NCBI RefSeq assembly: GCF_014230305.1
Contig: NZ_JACLAU010000011.1
Coordinates: forward strand, 35,078 to 99,077
Direction of reading: 5' to 3'
Length of the DNA: 64,000 nt
DNA from: Novosphingobium aerophilum
Lineage (GTDB): Bacteria; Pseudomonadota; Alphaproteobacteria; Sphingomonadales; Sphingomonadaceae
Shown here piece after piece: positions 1 through 9,865 of the stretch. How positions within the stretch are numbered: position 1 is the first letter of the stretch; every line of letters starts with the position of its first letter. Made by a program: the position numbers and the translations under genes. The notes under the pieces are model-generated. The model saw only the letters and a list, made by a program, of their open reading frames with translations, had not been told where the DNA came from and did not search any database.

Positions 1-459
<459 letters not shown>

Positions 460-476
460 AGGATCTATCTTCACGC

Positions 477-566
477 GTCATCCTGAACTTGTTTCAGGAT
501 CCAGCGTGCCCTGGGGCGCGGACGGTGCCCAAGGCGAAATGGACCCTGAAACAGGTTCAGGGTGAC
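477..566. repeat. Intergenic hairpin repeat (GTCATCCTGAAC family)
   Basis: The left arm begins GTCATCCTGAACTTGTTTCA and the right arm is its near complement (ACCCTGAAACAGGTTCAGGG), ending in TGAC at 566. The spacer contains coding-like but featureless sequence. Related copies lie at 33115-33249 and 36680-36814. It fills the metF-metH gap and could form an mRNA hairpin. Function is unknown. Confidence 0.8.
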
Positions 567-595
567 GATGATGGAAACAAGCAAGGACCAAGCCG

Positions 596-1660
596 ATGAA
601 CGCCCTTACCCCCAGCGCCGCGCGCACGGCCTTCCTCGCCGAGGCTGCCAAGCGCATCCTCATCACCGACGGGGCCTTCGGCACCGAGATCCAGGCCTGG
701 AAGCTGGGCGAGGCCGACTATGCCGGCACGCTCGGTCTGGCCAAGGACCAGAAGGGCAACAACGACATCCTGGCGCTGACCAAGCCGGAAGTGCCCGAAT
801 CGATCCACCGCGCCTATTTCGCGGCCGGGGCCGACATTGCCGAGACCAACACCTTCTCGGCCAACCGGATCAGCCAGGCCGACTATGCCGCCGAGCATCT
901 GGTGCGCGAGATCAACGTGGCCAGCGCCCAGCTCGCCCGCCGCATCGCCGACGAGTACCAGGCCAGGGATGGCCGCCCGCGTTTCGTGGCAGGCGCGATC
1001 GGGCCGACCAACAAGACCCTCTCGCTCAGCCCCGACGTCAACGATCCCGGCTTCCGTGAGATCGACTGGGACACGCTGGTCGATGTCTACAAGGAACAGG
1101 CCGCGGCGCTGGTCGAGGGCGGGGCGGACTTCATCCTGATCGAGACCGTGTTCGACACGCTCAACGCCAAGGCCGGGATCATGGCGGTCAAGCAGGTGGA
1201 GCAGGACCTGGGCCGCGAGGTGCCGATCATGCTGTCGATGACGCTGACCGACCTGTCGGGCCGCAACCTCTCGGGCCACACGGTCGAGGCGTTCTGGCAC
1301 GCGGTGCGCCATGCCAGGCCGCTGACCATCGGGCTCAACTGCTCGTTCGGGGCGACCCAGCTGCGCCCGCATGTCAAGCTGCTGAGCGAGATCGCCGACA
1401 CCGCGATCATGGTCTATCCCAACGCCGGCCTGCCCAACGAGCTGGGCGCCTATGACGAGCTGCCGGAGACGACCGCCGGGCTGGTCCACGAATGGGCCGC
1501 GGCCGGGCAGGTCAATGTGCTGGGCGGCTGCTGCGGATCGACCCCGGCGCACATCGCGGCCATGGCCAAGGCGGTGGCCGGCCTGCCGGGGCGGGCGATC
1601 CCGTCGCTCGAACCGGTGACGCGCCTCGCTGGGCTGGAACCGTTCATCATGGCGGCCTGA
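596..1660 (+). CDS. metH: Methionine synthase, homocysteine S-methyltransferase subunit (split MetH N-part)
   Basis: A 354-residue protein covering only the homocysteine-binding module of cobalamin-dependent methionine synthase. ITDGAFGTEIQ near residue 23 opens the barrel. The three zinc-ligand cysteines are C249 (LNCSFG) and C312-C313 (GGCCGS). It would activate the homocysteine thiolate for methyl transfer from the B12 module made by the next gene. The ATG at 596 has AAGGA about nine bases upstream. The full-length E. coli MetH is one ~1,200-residue chain; here it is divided into two genes, as I understand it is in several alphaproteobacteria. Confidence 0.92.
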   Translation: MNALTPSAARTAFLAEAAKRILITDGAFGTEIQAWKLGEADYAGTLGLAKDQKGNNDILALTKPEVPESIHRAYFAAGADIAETNTFSANRISQADYAAEHLVREINVASAQLARRIADEYQARDGRPRFVAGAIGPTNKTLSLSPDVNDPGFREIDWDTLVDVYKEQAAALVEGGADFILIETVFDTLNAKAGIMAVKQVEQDLGREVPIMLSMTLTDLSGRNLSGHTVEAFWHAVRHARPLTIGLNCSFGATQLRPHVKLLSEIADTAIMVYPNAGLPNELGAYDELPETTAGLVHEWAAAGQVNVLGGCCGSTPAHIAAMAKAVAGLPGRAIPSLEPVTRLAGLEPFIMAA

Positions 1661-1667
1661 TTTCACA

Positions 1668-1770
1668 CCCCTCCCCTTCAGGGGAGGGGCCGGGGGTGGG
1701 GGCGCTCCCCACCCGCCACGCTCGACCAGGACACAACCCCCACCCCAACCCCTCCCCTGAAGGGGAGGGG
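1668..1770. repeat. Palindromic intergenic repeat between the metH halves
   Basis: Two arms, each itself a hairpin: CCCCTCCCCTTCAGGGGAGG at 1668 followed by GGGGGTGGG, and near 1738-1770 the complement CCCCCACCCC followed by CCCCTCCCCTGAAGGGGAGG. The repeat ends 14 bases before the second metH gene. It could attenuate or stabilise the transcript; no function can be shown from sequence. Confidence 0.75.
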
Positions 1771-1784
1771 CTTGAAGGCAAGAC

Positions 1785-4532
<2,748 letters not shown>

Positions 4533-4565
4533 ACCGTCCGGCAGCGGGGGCTGGTCCGTCAGGCG

Positions 4566-4856
4566 CTATTGCAGGGTAAAGACTTCCCCCTGGCGCTGCC
4601 ACTGGCGCGGCCCCAGCTTGATATCGTGCGCAACCCGCACCGAATGGAGCACCGCCTCGACCTCGCGCCGCCAGTGATCGAGAAAGCGGCGCAACTGGGG
4701 GAAATGCGGGGCTTCGTCGTACAGCTGCCAGATGAACACCTGCAGCAGCGACGGGTAGTCCGGCAGGTAGTAGCTGATCTCGACGGTCGAAAGGCCCTGG
4801 CCCAGCAATTGCCGCCGGAAATCGTCGTGTGGTCCGGGATGACGTGACTCGAACAC
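4566..4856 (-). CDS. usg: Usg family protein
   Basis: A 96-residue protein when started at the GTG whose first base is 4856, which has GAGGAGA upstream. The open frame continues further 5' but the extra residues are Arg-rich and unlike the family. Recognisable landmarks are STVEISYYLPDYPSLLQVFI, FPQLRRFLDHW and LHSVRVAHDI, the core of the Usg family, named for a gene found next to trp genes in some bacteria. The biochemical role is not known. Its 3' end faces metH, with 33 bases between the stop codons. Confidence 0.82.
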   Translation of the reverse strand: MFESRHPGPHDDFRRQLLGQGLSTVEISYYLPDYPSLLQVFIWQLYDEAPHFPQLRRFLDHWRREVEAVLHSVRVAHDIKLGPRQWQRQGEVFTLQ

Positions 4857-4934
4857 TCTGCGTCTCCTCGTCGTCGCGCGATCTGGTCGCCTGCTCCCCT
4901 GTGGTTGTGGTGATCGGCAATAGATCATCCATGC

Positions 4935-4948
4935 TTGAGAACTGTCAA
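4935..4948. promoter_or_regulatory. FNR-type box TTGA-N6-TCAA
   Basis: TTGAGAACTGTCAA has the exact half-site and spacing of an Fnr/FixK operator and sits in a longer inverted repeat (CCATGCTTGA at 4929, TCAAGCATGG at 4945). It lies in the divergent region between usg and the SLOG-membrane gene. The Crp/Fnr protein at 6856-7539 has the E-x-x-S-R recognition-helix pattern that reads TTGA, so autoregulation of the module is a natural inference. Confidence 0.6.
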
Positions 4949-4986
4949 GCATGGATCAAATTAAGCCTCTGCGAACAAAAGATATT

Positions 4987-5013
4987 CTGGCACTCTATCA
5001 GGGAGAGTGCCAG
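4987..5013. promoter_or_regulatory. CIRCE-like inverted repeat (possible HrcA operator)
   Basis: CTGGCACTC-N9-GAGTGCCAG matches the heat-shock CIRCE layout (TTAGCACTC-N9-GAGTGCTAA), including the nine-base spacer; one extra complementary pair on each inner side and two or more outside lengthen the stem. It stands about 115 bases before the ATG of the SLOG-membrane gene, 39 bases downstream of the FNR-type box. HrcA repression is inferred from the motif only. Confidence 0.55.
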
Positions 5014-5128
5014 AACTCGCGGCCGGGCGGGCGGACCAGCCCGCGCCTGCTGTACGGGCGCGTGCCGTTGTGCTGTAAGCAGGGACGATCGCATCCGCCA
5101 GCACCACCGACGGGGACCCTTGCCGGCC

Positions 5129-6859
5129 ATGACCACGCAGCTTCGCATCGGCGTGACCGGGCACCGCCCGGCTCTGCTCGGCGAGACCGATCCGGACCTG
5201 CTGCAGGCCCGCGTGGCTGCGGTCTTTGCCGCGGTGGATCAGGCCATGGCCCCGTTCGACGGCCGGGTGACGCTGATTTCCTGCGCTGCCGCCGGGGCCG
5301 ATCGCCTGGCCGCGGCGGCCGGGGAGCAACGGGGCTGGGCCCATGAGGCCATCCTGCCCTTCCCCGCCGACGACTATGCCCGCGACTTCGCCGGGGGGCC
5401 GGATGTCGAGGCCTTCCGGCACAGCCTGGCGACGGCGCAGCGGGTCTTCGCGCTCGACGGCGTGCGGGACGATGCCTCCGGCGAGACCGATCTGCGTCGC
5501 GGCGCCCGCGCCTATGAGCGGGCCGGCCGGGTGCTGCTGGCCCAGTGCGACCTGCTGGTCGGGATCTGGAACGGAGGCCCCCCGGGCGGGCCCGGCGGCA
5601 CCGGCCAGGTGGTCGCCGAGGCGGTGATCGCCGGGGTGCCGGTGATTCACCTGGCCCTCGCCACCGATGTGGCGCCGACGATCCTGTGGAGCGGGCTGAA
5701 CGCCCATGCCCTGGGCGAGGATACGGTCGATACCGTCGCCCGCGCCGGGCTCGATCGGCTGCCCGAGGTGCTTGCCGCGCTGCCGGGCCTGCGCGGCGCA
5801 GACGGTCCGCAGGTGGCTTCCGCTCCGCCGTCGCGCGCCTGGCTCGAGGCGCCGCTGGCCTGGCCCTATCGGATGCTGCTGTGGTTGACCCGGGCCCGGG
5901 CGGGGCGCGGGTTTGCTGCCGCGACCCCTGCGGCCCACCCTGCGCCACCGCCGCTGGCCGCCGACCTGGCGGAACGGTTCGCCGCCGCCGATCGCGCCGC
6001 CAGCGCGGCCGCAGCGGCCTATCGCGGCGCCTATGTCGCCAACTTCGTGCTCGCCGCTGCCGCCGTGCTGGTGTCGCTGTCGGGCCTGGTCCTGCCGATG
6101 GCCGCCAAGCCGCTGCTGCTGGCCGGGGAAATCGCCCTGATCGCGGCCATCCTGACCGTGACCGGGCTGGGCACCCGGCGCGGCTGGCATCAGGTGTGGA
6201 TCGAGCAGCGCCAGTTGGCCGAGCGGCTGCGCTGCCTGGACCTGGCCGCGCGACTGGGTGATCTGGGTCTGCGCGGGCATGGCGCGGGCACCCGGCCCGG
6301 GGTCCAGGCCGAGGCCTGCGTCGCGGCGCGCGCCCTTGGCCTGCCCGCGCAGGCCGTGACGCCGGCCTGGCTGGCGGCGATGCGTGACGAGCTGCTGGCC
6401 CTGACGGCCGACCAGCGCGGCTACTTCGCGCGCGAGGCGCGGACCATGCACCGGCTGGACCATGCCTTGCACCGGGCTGGGGTGATCCTGTTCTCGGCGA
6501 CGGCAGCGGTCTGCGTCGCCTTCCTGGGCTACGAGGCCTGGCTGGGGCTGACCGGCCATCCGGTCGACGAGGAACACCTCCATCACCTGGCCCTGTGGGT
6601 GACGCTGCTGACCGCGGCCTTTCCCACCCTGGGCGCGGCCTTGCACGGGATCCGCATGCAGGGTGATTTCGCCGGCGCCGCCGAGCGCAGCCACGCGGTC
6701 GACACGCAACTGGCCGGACTGGAGCGCGCGATCCGTGACGAGCCGCCCGGCTTCGACACGCTGGTGGTGCGGATGCGCCGGGTCATGGCCCTGCTGACCG
6801 AAGACCTCGATTCCTGGACCTACACGTACCAGGGCCGCCCCCTGGTCCTGCCGGGATGA
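5129..6859 (+). CDS. SLOG-domain protein with C-terminal SLATT-like membrane region
   Basis: A 576-residue protein from the ATG at 5129, which begins MTTQLRIGVTGHRPALLG. Residues 1-180 resemble the SLOG (Rossmann, DprA/LOG-like) nucleotide-sensing fold: IGVTGHR, SCAAAGADRLAA and GGTGQVVAEAVIAGVPVI. The C-terminal half has two pairs of predicted membrane helices (about 303-347 and 451-508), each flanked by helical segments such as WIEQRQLAERLRCL, recalling the SLATT/two-TM effectors described with SLOG domains in bacterial conflict systems. It is coupled by an ATGA overlap to a Crp/Fnr regulator. I infer a membrane effector gated by a nucleotide ligand; ligand and activity are unknown. The frame is open to 4829, but the upstream part crosses both operators and is not protein-like. 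Confidence 0.75.
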   Translation: MTTQLRIGVTGHRPALLGETDPDLLQARVAAVFAAVDQAMAPFDGRVTLISCAAAGADRLAAAAGEQRGWAHEAILPFPADDYARDFAGGPDVEAFRHSLATAQRVFALDGVRDDASGETDLRRGARAYERAGRVLLAQCDLLVGIWNGGPPGGPGGTGQVVAEAVIAGVPVIHLALATDVAPTILWSGLNAHALGEDTVDTVARAGLDRLPEVLAALPGLRGADGPQVASAPPSRAWLEAPLAWPYRMLLWLTRARAGRGFAAATPAAHPAPPPLAADLAERFAAADRAASAAAAAYRGAYVANFVLAAAAVLVSLSGLVLPMAAKPLLLAGEIALIAAILTVTGLGTRRGWHQVWIEQRQLAERLRCLDLAARLGDLGLRGHGAGTRPGVQAEACVAARALGLPAQAVTPAWLAAMRDELLALTADQRGYFAREARTMHRLDHALHRAGVILFSATAAVCVAFLGYEAWLGLTGHPVDEEHLHHLALWVTLLTAAFPTLGAALHGIRMQGDFAGAAERSHAVDTQLAGLERAIRDEPPGFDTLVVRMRRVMALLTEDLDSWTYTYQGRPLVLPG

Positions 6860-7539
6860 TGGCCACCCCGGGCGAGGACAGCCCGCCGATCGCGGCGATC
6901 GTGGCGCGGGCGTTCGGCTGCCAGGACGAGCTGGCCGGGGTGATCGCGGCGCGGGCGCGGCTGCGTGACCATCCGGCGCGGGCCACGATCCTGCGGGGCG
7001 AAGCGCCGGTCGAGCACCTCCACCTGATGATCGAGGGGCACGCCCGGATGATCGCCACCGCGCTGGAAGGGCGCATGGCGGTGATCGAGGACTATCGCCC
7101 GGGCGACCTGTTCGGCGAGCGCGGCCTGTTCGATCCGCTGGGCCTGCCGCACGATGTCGTGGCAGTGCGGGCGTCGCGCACCGGAGCCTTCGCCAATGCC
7201 GAGTTCGTTGGCCTGATGAGCCGCTATGCCGCAGTGGCCCTGGCGGTGTCGCGGCTGCTGGTGGCGCGGCTCAACCTGGCCCAGCGGCGCCTGGCCGAGG
7301 GGACCACCCTGTCGGTCCGGGGCCGGGTCTGCGCCGAGCTGCTGCGGCTGGCCCGCGCCGCCCCGGACCTGACGATCGCCCCGGCCCCGGTGCTGGCACA
7401 ACTGGCCCTTGCGGTGGACAGCACCCGGGAATCGGTGTCGCGCACGATCAGCCTGCTCGAGCGGCGCGGCCTGATCCGCCGGACCGACCAGGCGCTGACC
7501 GTCGTCGCGCCGCACCGGCTGGAGGAACTGCTCTACTGA
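6856..7539 (+). CDS. Crp/Fnr-family transcriptional regulator
   Basis: A 227-residue protein: cyclic-nucleotide-binding-like beta barrel at about 20-140 and winged HTH at about 160-220. The roll contains GDLFGERGLFDP, but the Arg-Ser pair that grips the cAMP phosphate in E. coli CRP is replaced (LPHDVV), so cAMP is not assured as ligand. No cysteine cluster for an Fnr-type iron-sulfur centre is seen. The recognition helix STRESVSRTISLLERRG carries E-x-x-S-R, the Fnr pattern for TTGA half-sites, matching the box at 4935-4948. The start overlaps the stop of the SLOG gene (ATGATG), so the two are translationally coupled. Confidence 0.85.
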   Translation: MMATPGEDSPPIAAIVARAFGCQDELAGVIAARARLRDHPARATILRGEAPVEHLHLMIEGHARMIATALEGRMAVIEDYRPGDLFGERGLFDPLGLPHDVVAVRASRTGAFANAEFVGLMSRYAAVALAVSRLLVARLNLAQRRLAEGTTLSVRGRVCAELLRLARAAPDLTIAPAPVLAQLALAVDSTRESVSRTISLLERRGLIRRTDQALTVVAPHRLEELLY

Positions 7540-9155
7540 TCGGGGCGGCGGCGGATGGCATAGAGCGCCCCGCCGTCATCCTCGCCGATCTCCTCGACCA
7601 GCAGGTCGTGGCTGTGGCGCACGCAGAGCGAGGCGGCGAGCGTGTCCGAGGCGAGCAGCACGCCCGGCAGGGCGGCGCGGCGGAGCGGCTCCAGCCGGGC
7701 CAGCGCCGCCCCGGCAAAGGTCGTCGCGCCACCGGCCGCAATGGCGTGGACCAGCCCGTAATGCCCGGCGACGCAGACCTGCGGGTCGGCGCCGGCCAGG
7801 GCCAGCGCGGCATAGTCCCAGGCTGGCTCGACCTCGGCGAACCCGGCGATCACGCCATCGGCGGCGGAAAGCATCACGTCGGGCCGGGGCCCCGCATCCA
7901 GCCGGTGGAGCAGCGGGGTCAGCGCGTCGTCGACCCGCGCGGCGAAGGCGGCATCGCTCGGGCCGGTCGCAGGGATGGGTGCCAGGTAAAGCCAGGTCAT
8001 CAGCCGCAGGTCGCGGCGGCCCTCCGCTGGCTTGGTGCCCGATGCGGCCACGGGGGCGCTGCGCGGCTCCGCCAGGCAGGTCTGGCCGGCTCCGCCCGCT
8101 CCGGCGGTCTCGCACCAGCGCTCGCCGAGATAGGCCGTGGCCGTGCCCTGGCCATAGCCGGGCCCGGCGGAATCGGTCACCAGCACCTGCACCGCCGCGG
8201 TTTCCAGCCGGTGCGCGTGCAGGCGGGCGGCGCCCATCGCTACGTCGGCGGCCAGCCGGTTGGCCAGCGGCTGGTAATCGCCCCCCAGCGTGGTCACGCC
8301 CTGCAGGCTGGTCGCCGCATCGGCGACGCGCCGGTACAGCTCCACCCAGAACCCGCCATAGGGCGCGACCGACTGGGCGACGAAGGATTCGGGCGCGGTA
8401 GGCAGGACCACGTGGAGCTCCGCCCCTCGGGCCAGCAGGGCGGCCGCCACGACCAGATCGGCCCCGGCCGCGAGAGCGCCATGGCCCGCGATCACGCGCT
8501 GTTCGGCCAGCACCGCCTCGACCCGCGTCCCGAGCGCCGCGGCCGCGGTATCGGCGATCCCCAGATGGCCGCCGAAGTGGATCACCCGCCCGGGCCGGTA
8601 GGCGTCGAGCCAGCCCGCATCGGTGCCCTGGGCCACCAGGATCAGGCCGAGCTGGCGCAGCGTGGCGGCCTGGTCCTCCCAGGCGTCGGGCTGGCGCGCG
8701 ATCGCCTGCCCGAGCCATTGCCCCGCGGCGGCGCGATCGCCCAGCAGCAGCAGCGCCTCGGCGCGGGTCGCCGCCAGCCAGTAGGGGGTTTCGGGCGGGT
8801 GGTTCCCGGTGTCGAGCCAGGCCAGCACGGCGCGGGCGAGGTCCTCGCCAGCGGCGCGGTCTCCGGCGAGCCAGGTCAGGGTCGCCTGGTTGATGCGGGT
8901 GTAGGGCTGCGGGGCCAGGGCATCGGCTGCCGCATAGGCCGCTGCGGCCCGGGCAAGCAGGGCGGGACGCTCCGCCGCGGGCGCCCGCAGCGCCTGATCC
9001 TTGGCGAGCCGCCCGGCCACGGCGAGGGCGGCAGGGTCATGATCGGCGCGGTCGAACCCGGCGGCCCGGAACAGCGCGAGGGCATGGGTCAGGCTGCCGG
9101 CACGGGCCACCGTTACGATGCGAGCCAACGTGGCCGGGGGGGCGGACAGCGTCAT
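7533..9155 (-). CDS. TPR protein with SLOG-like and degenerate cyclase-like domains
   Basis: A 540-residue protein convergent with the Crp/Fnr gene; their last seven bases overlap. Residues 1-180 are Ala-rich helical repeats of TPR type. The middle (about 185-320) reads as a second SLOG-like Rossmann unit: RVIHFGGHLGI, IAGHGALAAGADLVVAAALL, ELHVVLP. The C-terminal 190 residues recall a class III nucleotide cyclase (ADGVIAGFAEVEPAWDYAAL, ARLEPLRRAALPGVLLASD), but where active cyclases have a metal-binding Asp the sequence is LMTWLYLAP, so catalysis is doubtful. The family is seen as TPR-SLOG-cyclase-like proteins in proteobacteria; a signalling role with the neighbouring module is inference. 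Confidence 0.62.
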   Translation of the reverse strand: MTLSAPPATLARIVTVARAGSLTHALALFRAAGFDRADHDPAALAVAGRLAKDQALRAPAAERPALLARAAAAYAAADALAPQPYTRINQATLTWLAGDRAAGEDLARAVLAWLDTGNHPPETPYWLAATRAEALLLLGDRAAAGQWLGQAIARQPDAWEDQAATLRQLGLILVAQGTDAGWLDAYRPGRVIHFGGHLGIADTAAAALGTRVEAVLAEQRVIAGHGALAAGADLVVAAALLARGAELHVVLPTAPESFVAQSVAPYGGFWVELYRRVADAATSLQGVTTLGGDYQPLANRLAADVAMGAARLHAHRLETAAVQVLVTDSAGPGYGQGTATAYLGERWCETAGAGGAGQTCLAEPRSAPVAASGTKPAEGRRDLRLMTWLYLAPIPATGPSDAAFAARVDDALTPLLHRLDAGPRPDVMLSAADGVIAGFAEVEPAWDYAALALAGADPQVCVAGHYGLVHAIAAGGATTFAGAALARLEPLRRAALPGVLLASDTLAASLCVRHSHDLLVEEIGEDDGGALYAIRRRPDQ

Positions 9156-9204
9156 GGGAAAACCTTATGCCGGAAGCGGCGAGCGGAGCAACGGAAACGG
9201 GCCG

Positions 9205-9232
9205 GGGACGGTGCAGCGGACTGCACCGTCCC
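9205..9232 (-). terminator. Hairpin between the UrcA gene and the TPR gene
   Basis: A perfect 12-base stem (GGGACGGTGCAG / CTGCACCGTCCC) with a four-base loop, just downstream of the minus-strand UrcA gene. There is no clear U-tract, so termination is plausible rather than certain. Confidence 0.5.
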
Positions 9233-9266
9233 GCGAGACCCGGCTGCGACCCTGAGGGGGCCGGGT

Positions 9267-9644
9267 TCAGCGCACCGGCTTGGGATCGACCGCAGCCAGG
9301 GCCGCCTTGCCGGTGGCGGTGAAGCCGGAGTCCAGCTGGGCCTGGCGCAGCGCCGCGTAGCGGGCTTCGGCGGTGCGGATCGCCTTGGCGAAGCATTCGC
9401 GGGCCAGCAGTTGGGCCTGCAGCGAGGAGTCTTCCGGCGGGCAGACGCGGTGGGCGGCGGCGACGATCCGGCTGCGGATCAGGCCGGCATCGTCGCCCTT
9501 GGCAAGGCTGGCGGCGTCAAGCTTGATCGTCGCGGTGGGGCCCTCGGGGGCCGCGTCGCGGGCCAGGGCGGCCAGCGGGGTCAGCATGGCGGTGGCGGCC
9601 AGGACAAGGGCGGGAACGGCGAGGTGCGAGCGGATGATGGTCAT
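9267..9644 (-). CDS. UrcA family protein
   Basis: A 125-residue exported protein. A signal peptide ends around MLTPLAALA-RD. The mature part has IKLDAASLAKGDDAGLIRSR followed by AAHRVC and a second Cys in ARECFAKAI, the pattern of the UrcA family of small periplasmic proteins common in caulobacters and sphingomonads. The function of the family is not known. It is divergent from the amidohydrolase, with a 221-base shared upstream region. Confidence 0.8.
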   Translation of the reverse strand: MTIIRSHLAVPALVLAATAMLTPLAALARDAAPEGPTATIKLDAASLAKGDDAGLIRSRIVAAAHRVCPPEDSSLQAQLLARECFAKAIRTAEARYAALRQAQLDSGFTATGKAALAAVDPKPVR

Positions 9645-9725
9645 GGTCTGTCTCCTGATCTGTCTGGTTGCGTCGATCGGGTTCGTTCGACAGGACCCGG
9701 ACTAGACCCCGGCCCCGGGCCCTGC

Positions 9726-9743
9726 GCGTGACGGCCGTCACGC
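9726..9743. promoter_or_regulatory. Perfect 18-base palindrome in a divergent promoter region
   Basis: GCGTGACGGCCGTCACGC is a perfect palindrome (TGACG-GC-CGTCA core), 82 bases before the UrcA start and 122 bases before the amidohydrolase start. This geometry suits an operator for a dimeric regulator; no specific protein can be named. Confidence 0.35.
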
Positions 9744-9865
9744 TGGACAATTTTTCGCGCCGCCCGGCGGGACCTTGCCGCGACCCTGCGAGGTGTACTA
9801 TGCGCATCAATCACCTGTCGCCGCGGGCCGCTCCGGGCCCGGGTGCTGTCCCGGAGAGGAACCCG

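Noticed and set aside
4985..5015. Sigma-54 promoter (TGGCAC start)
   Set aside because: TGGCAC is present but no TTGC lies at the required distance; the symmetrical CIRCE-like reading fits better.
4829..5128. Extended N-terminus of the SLOG-membrane protein
   Set aside because: It runs through the FNR-type and CIRCE-like operators, and the SLOG fold begins exactly at MTTQLRIGVTGHR.
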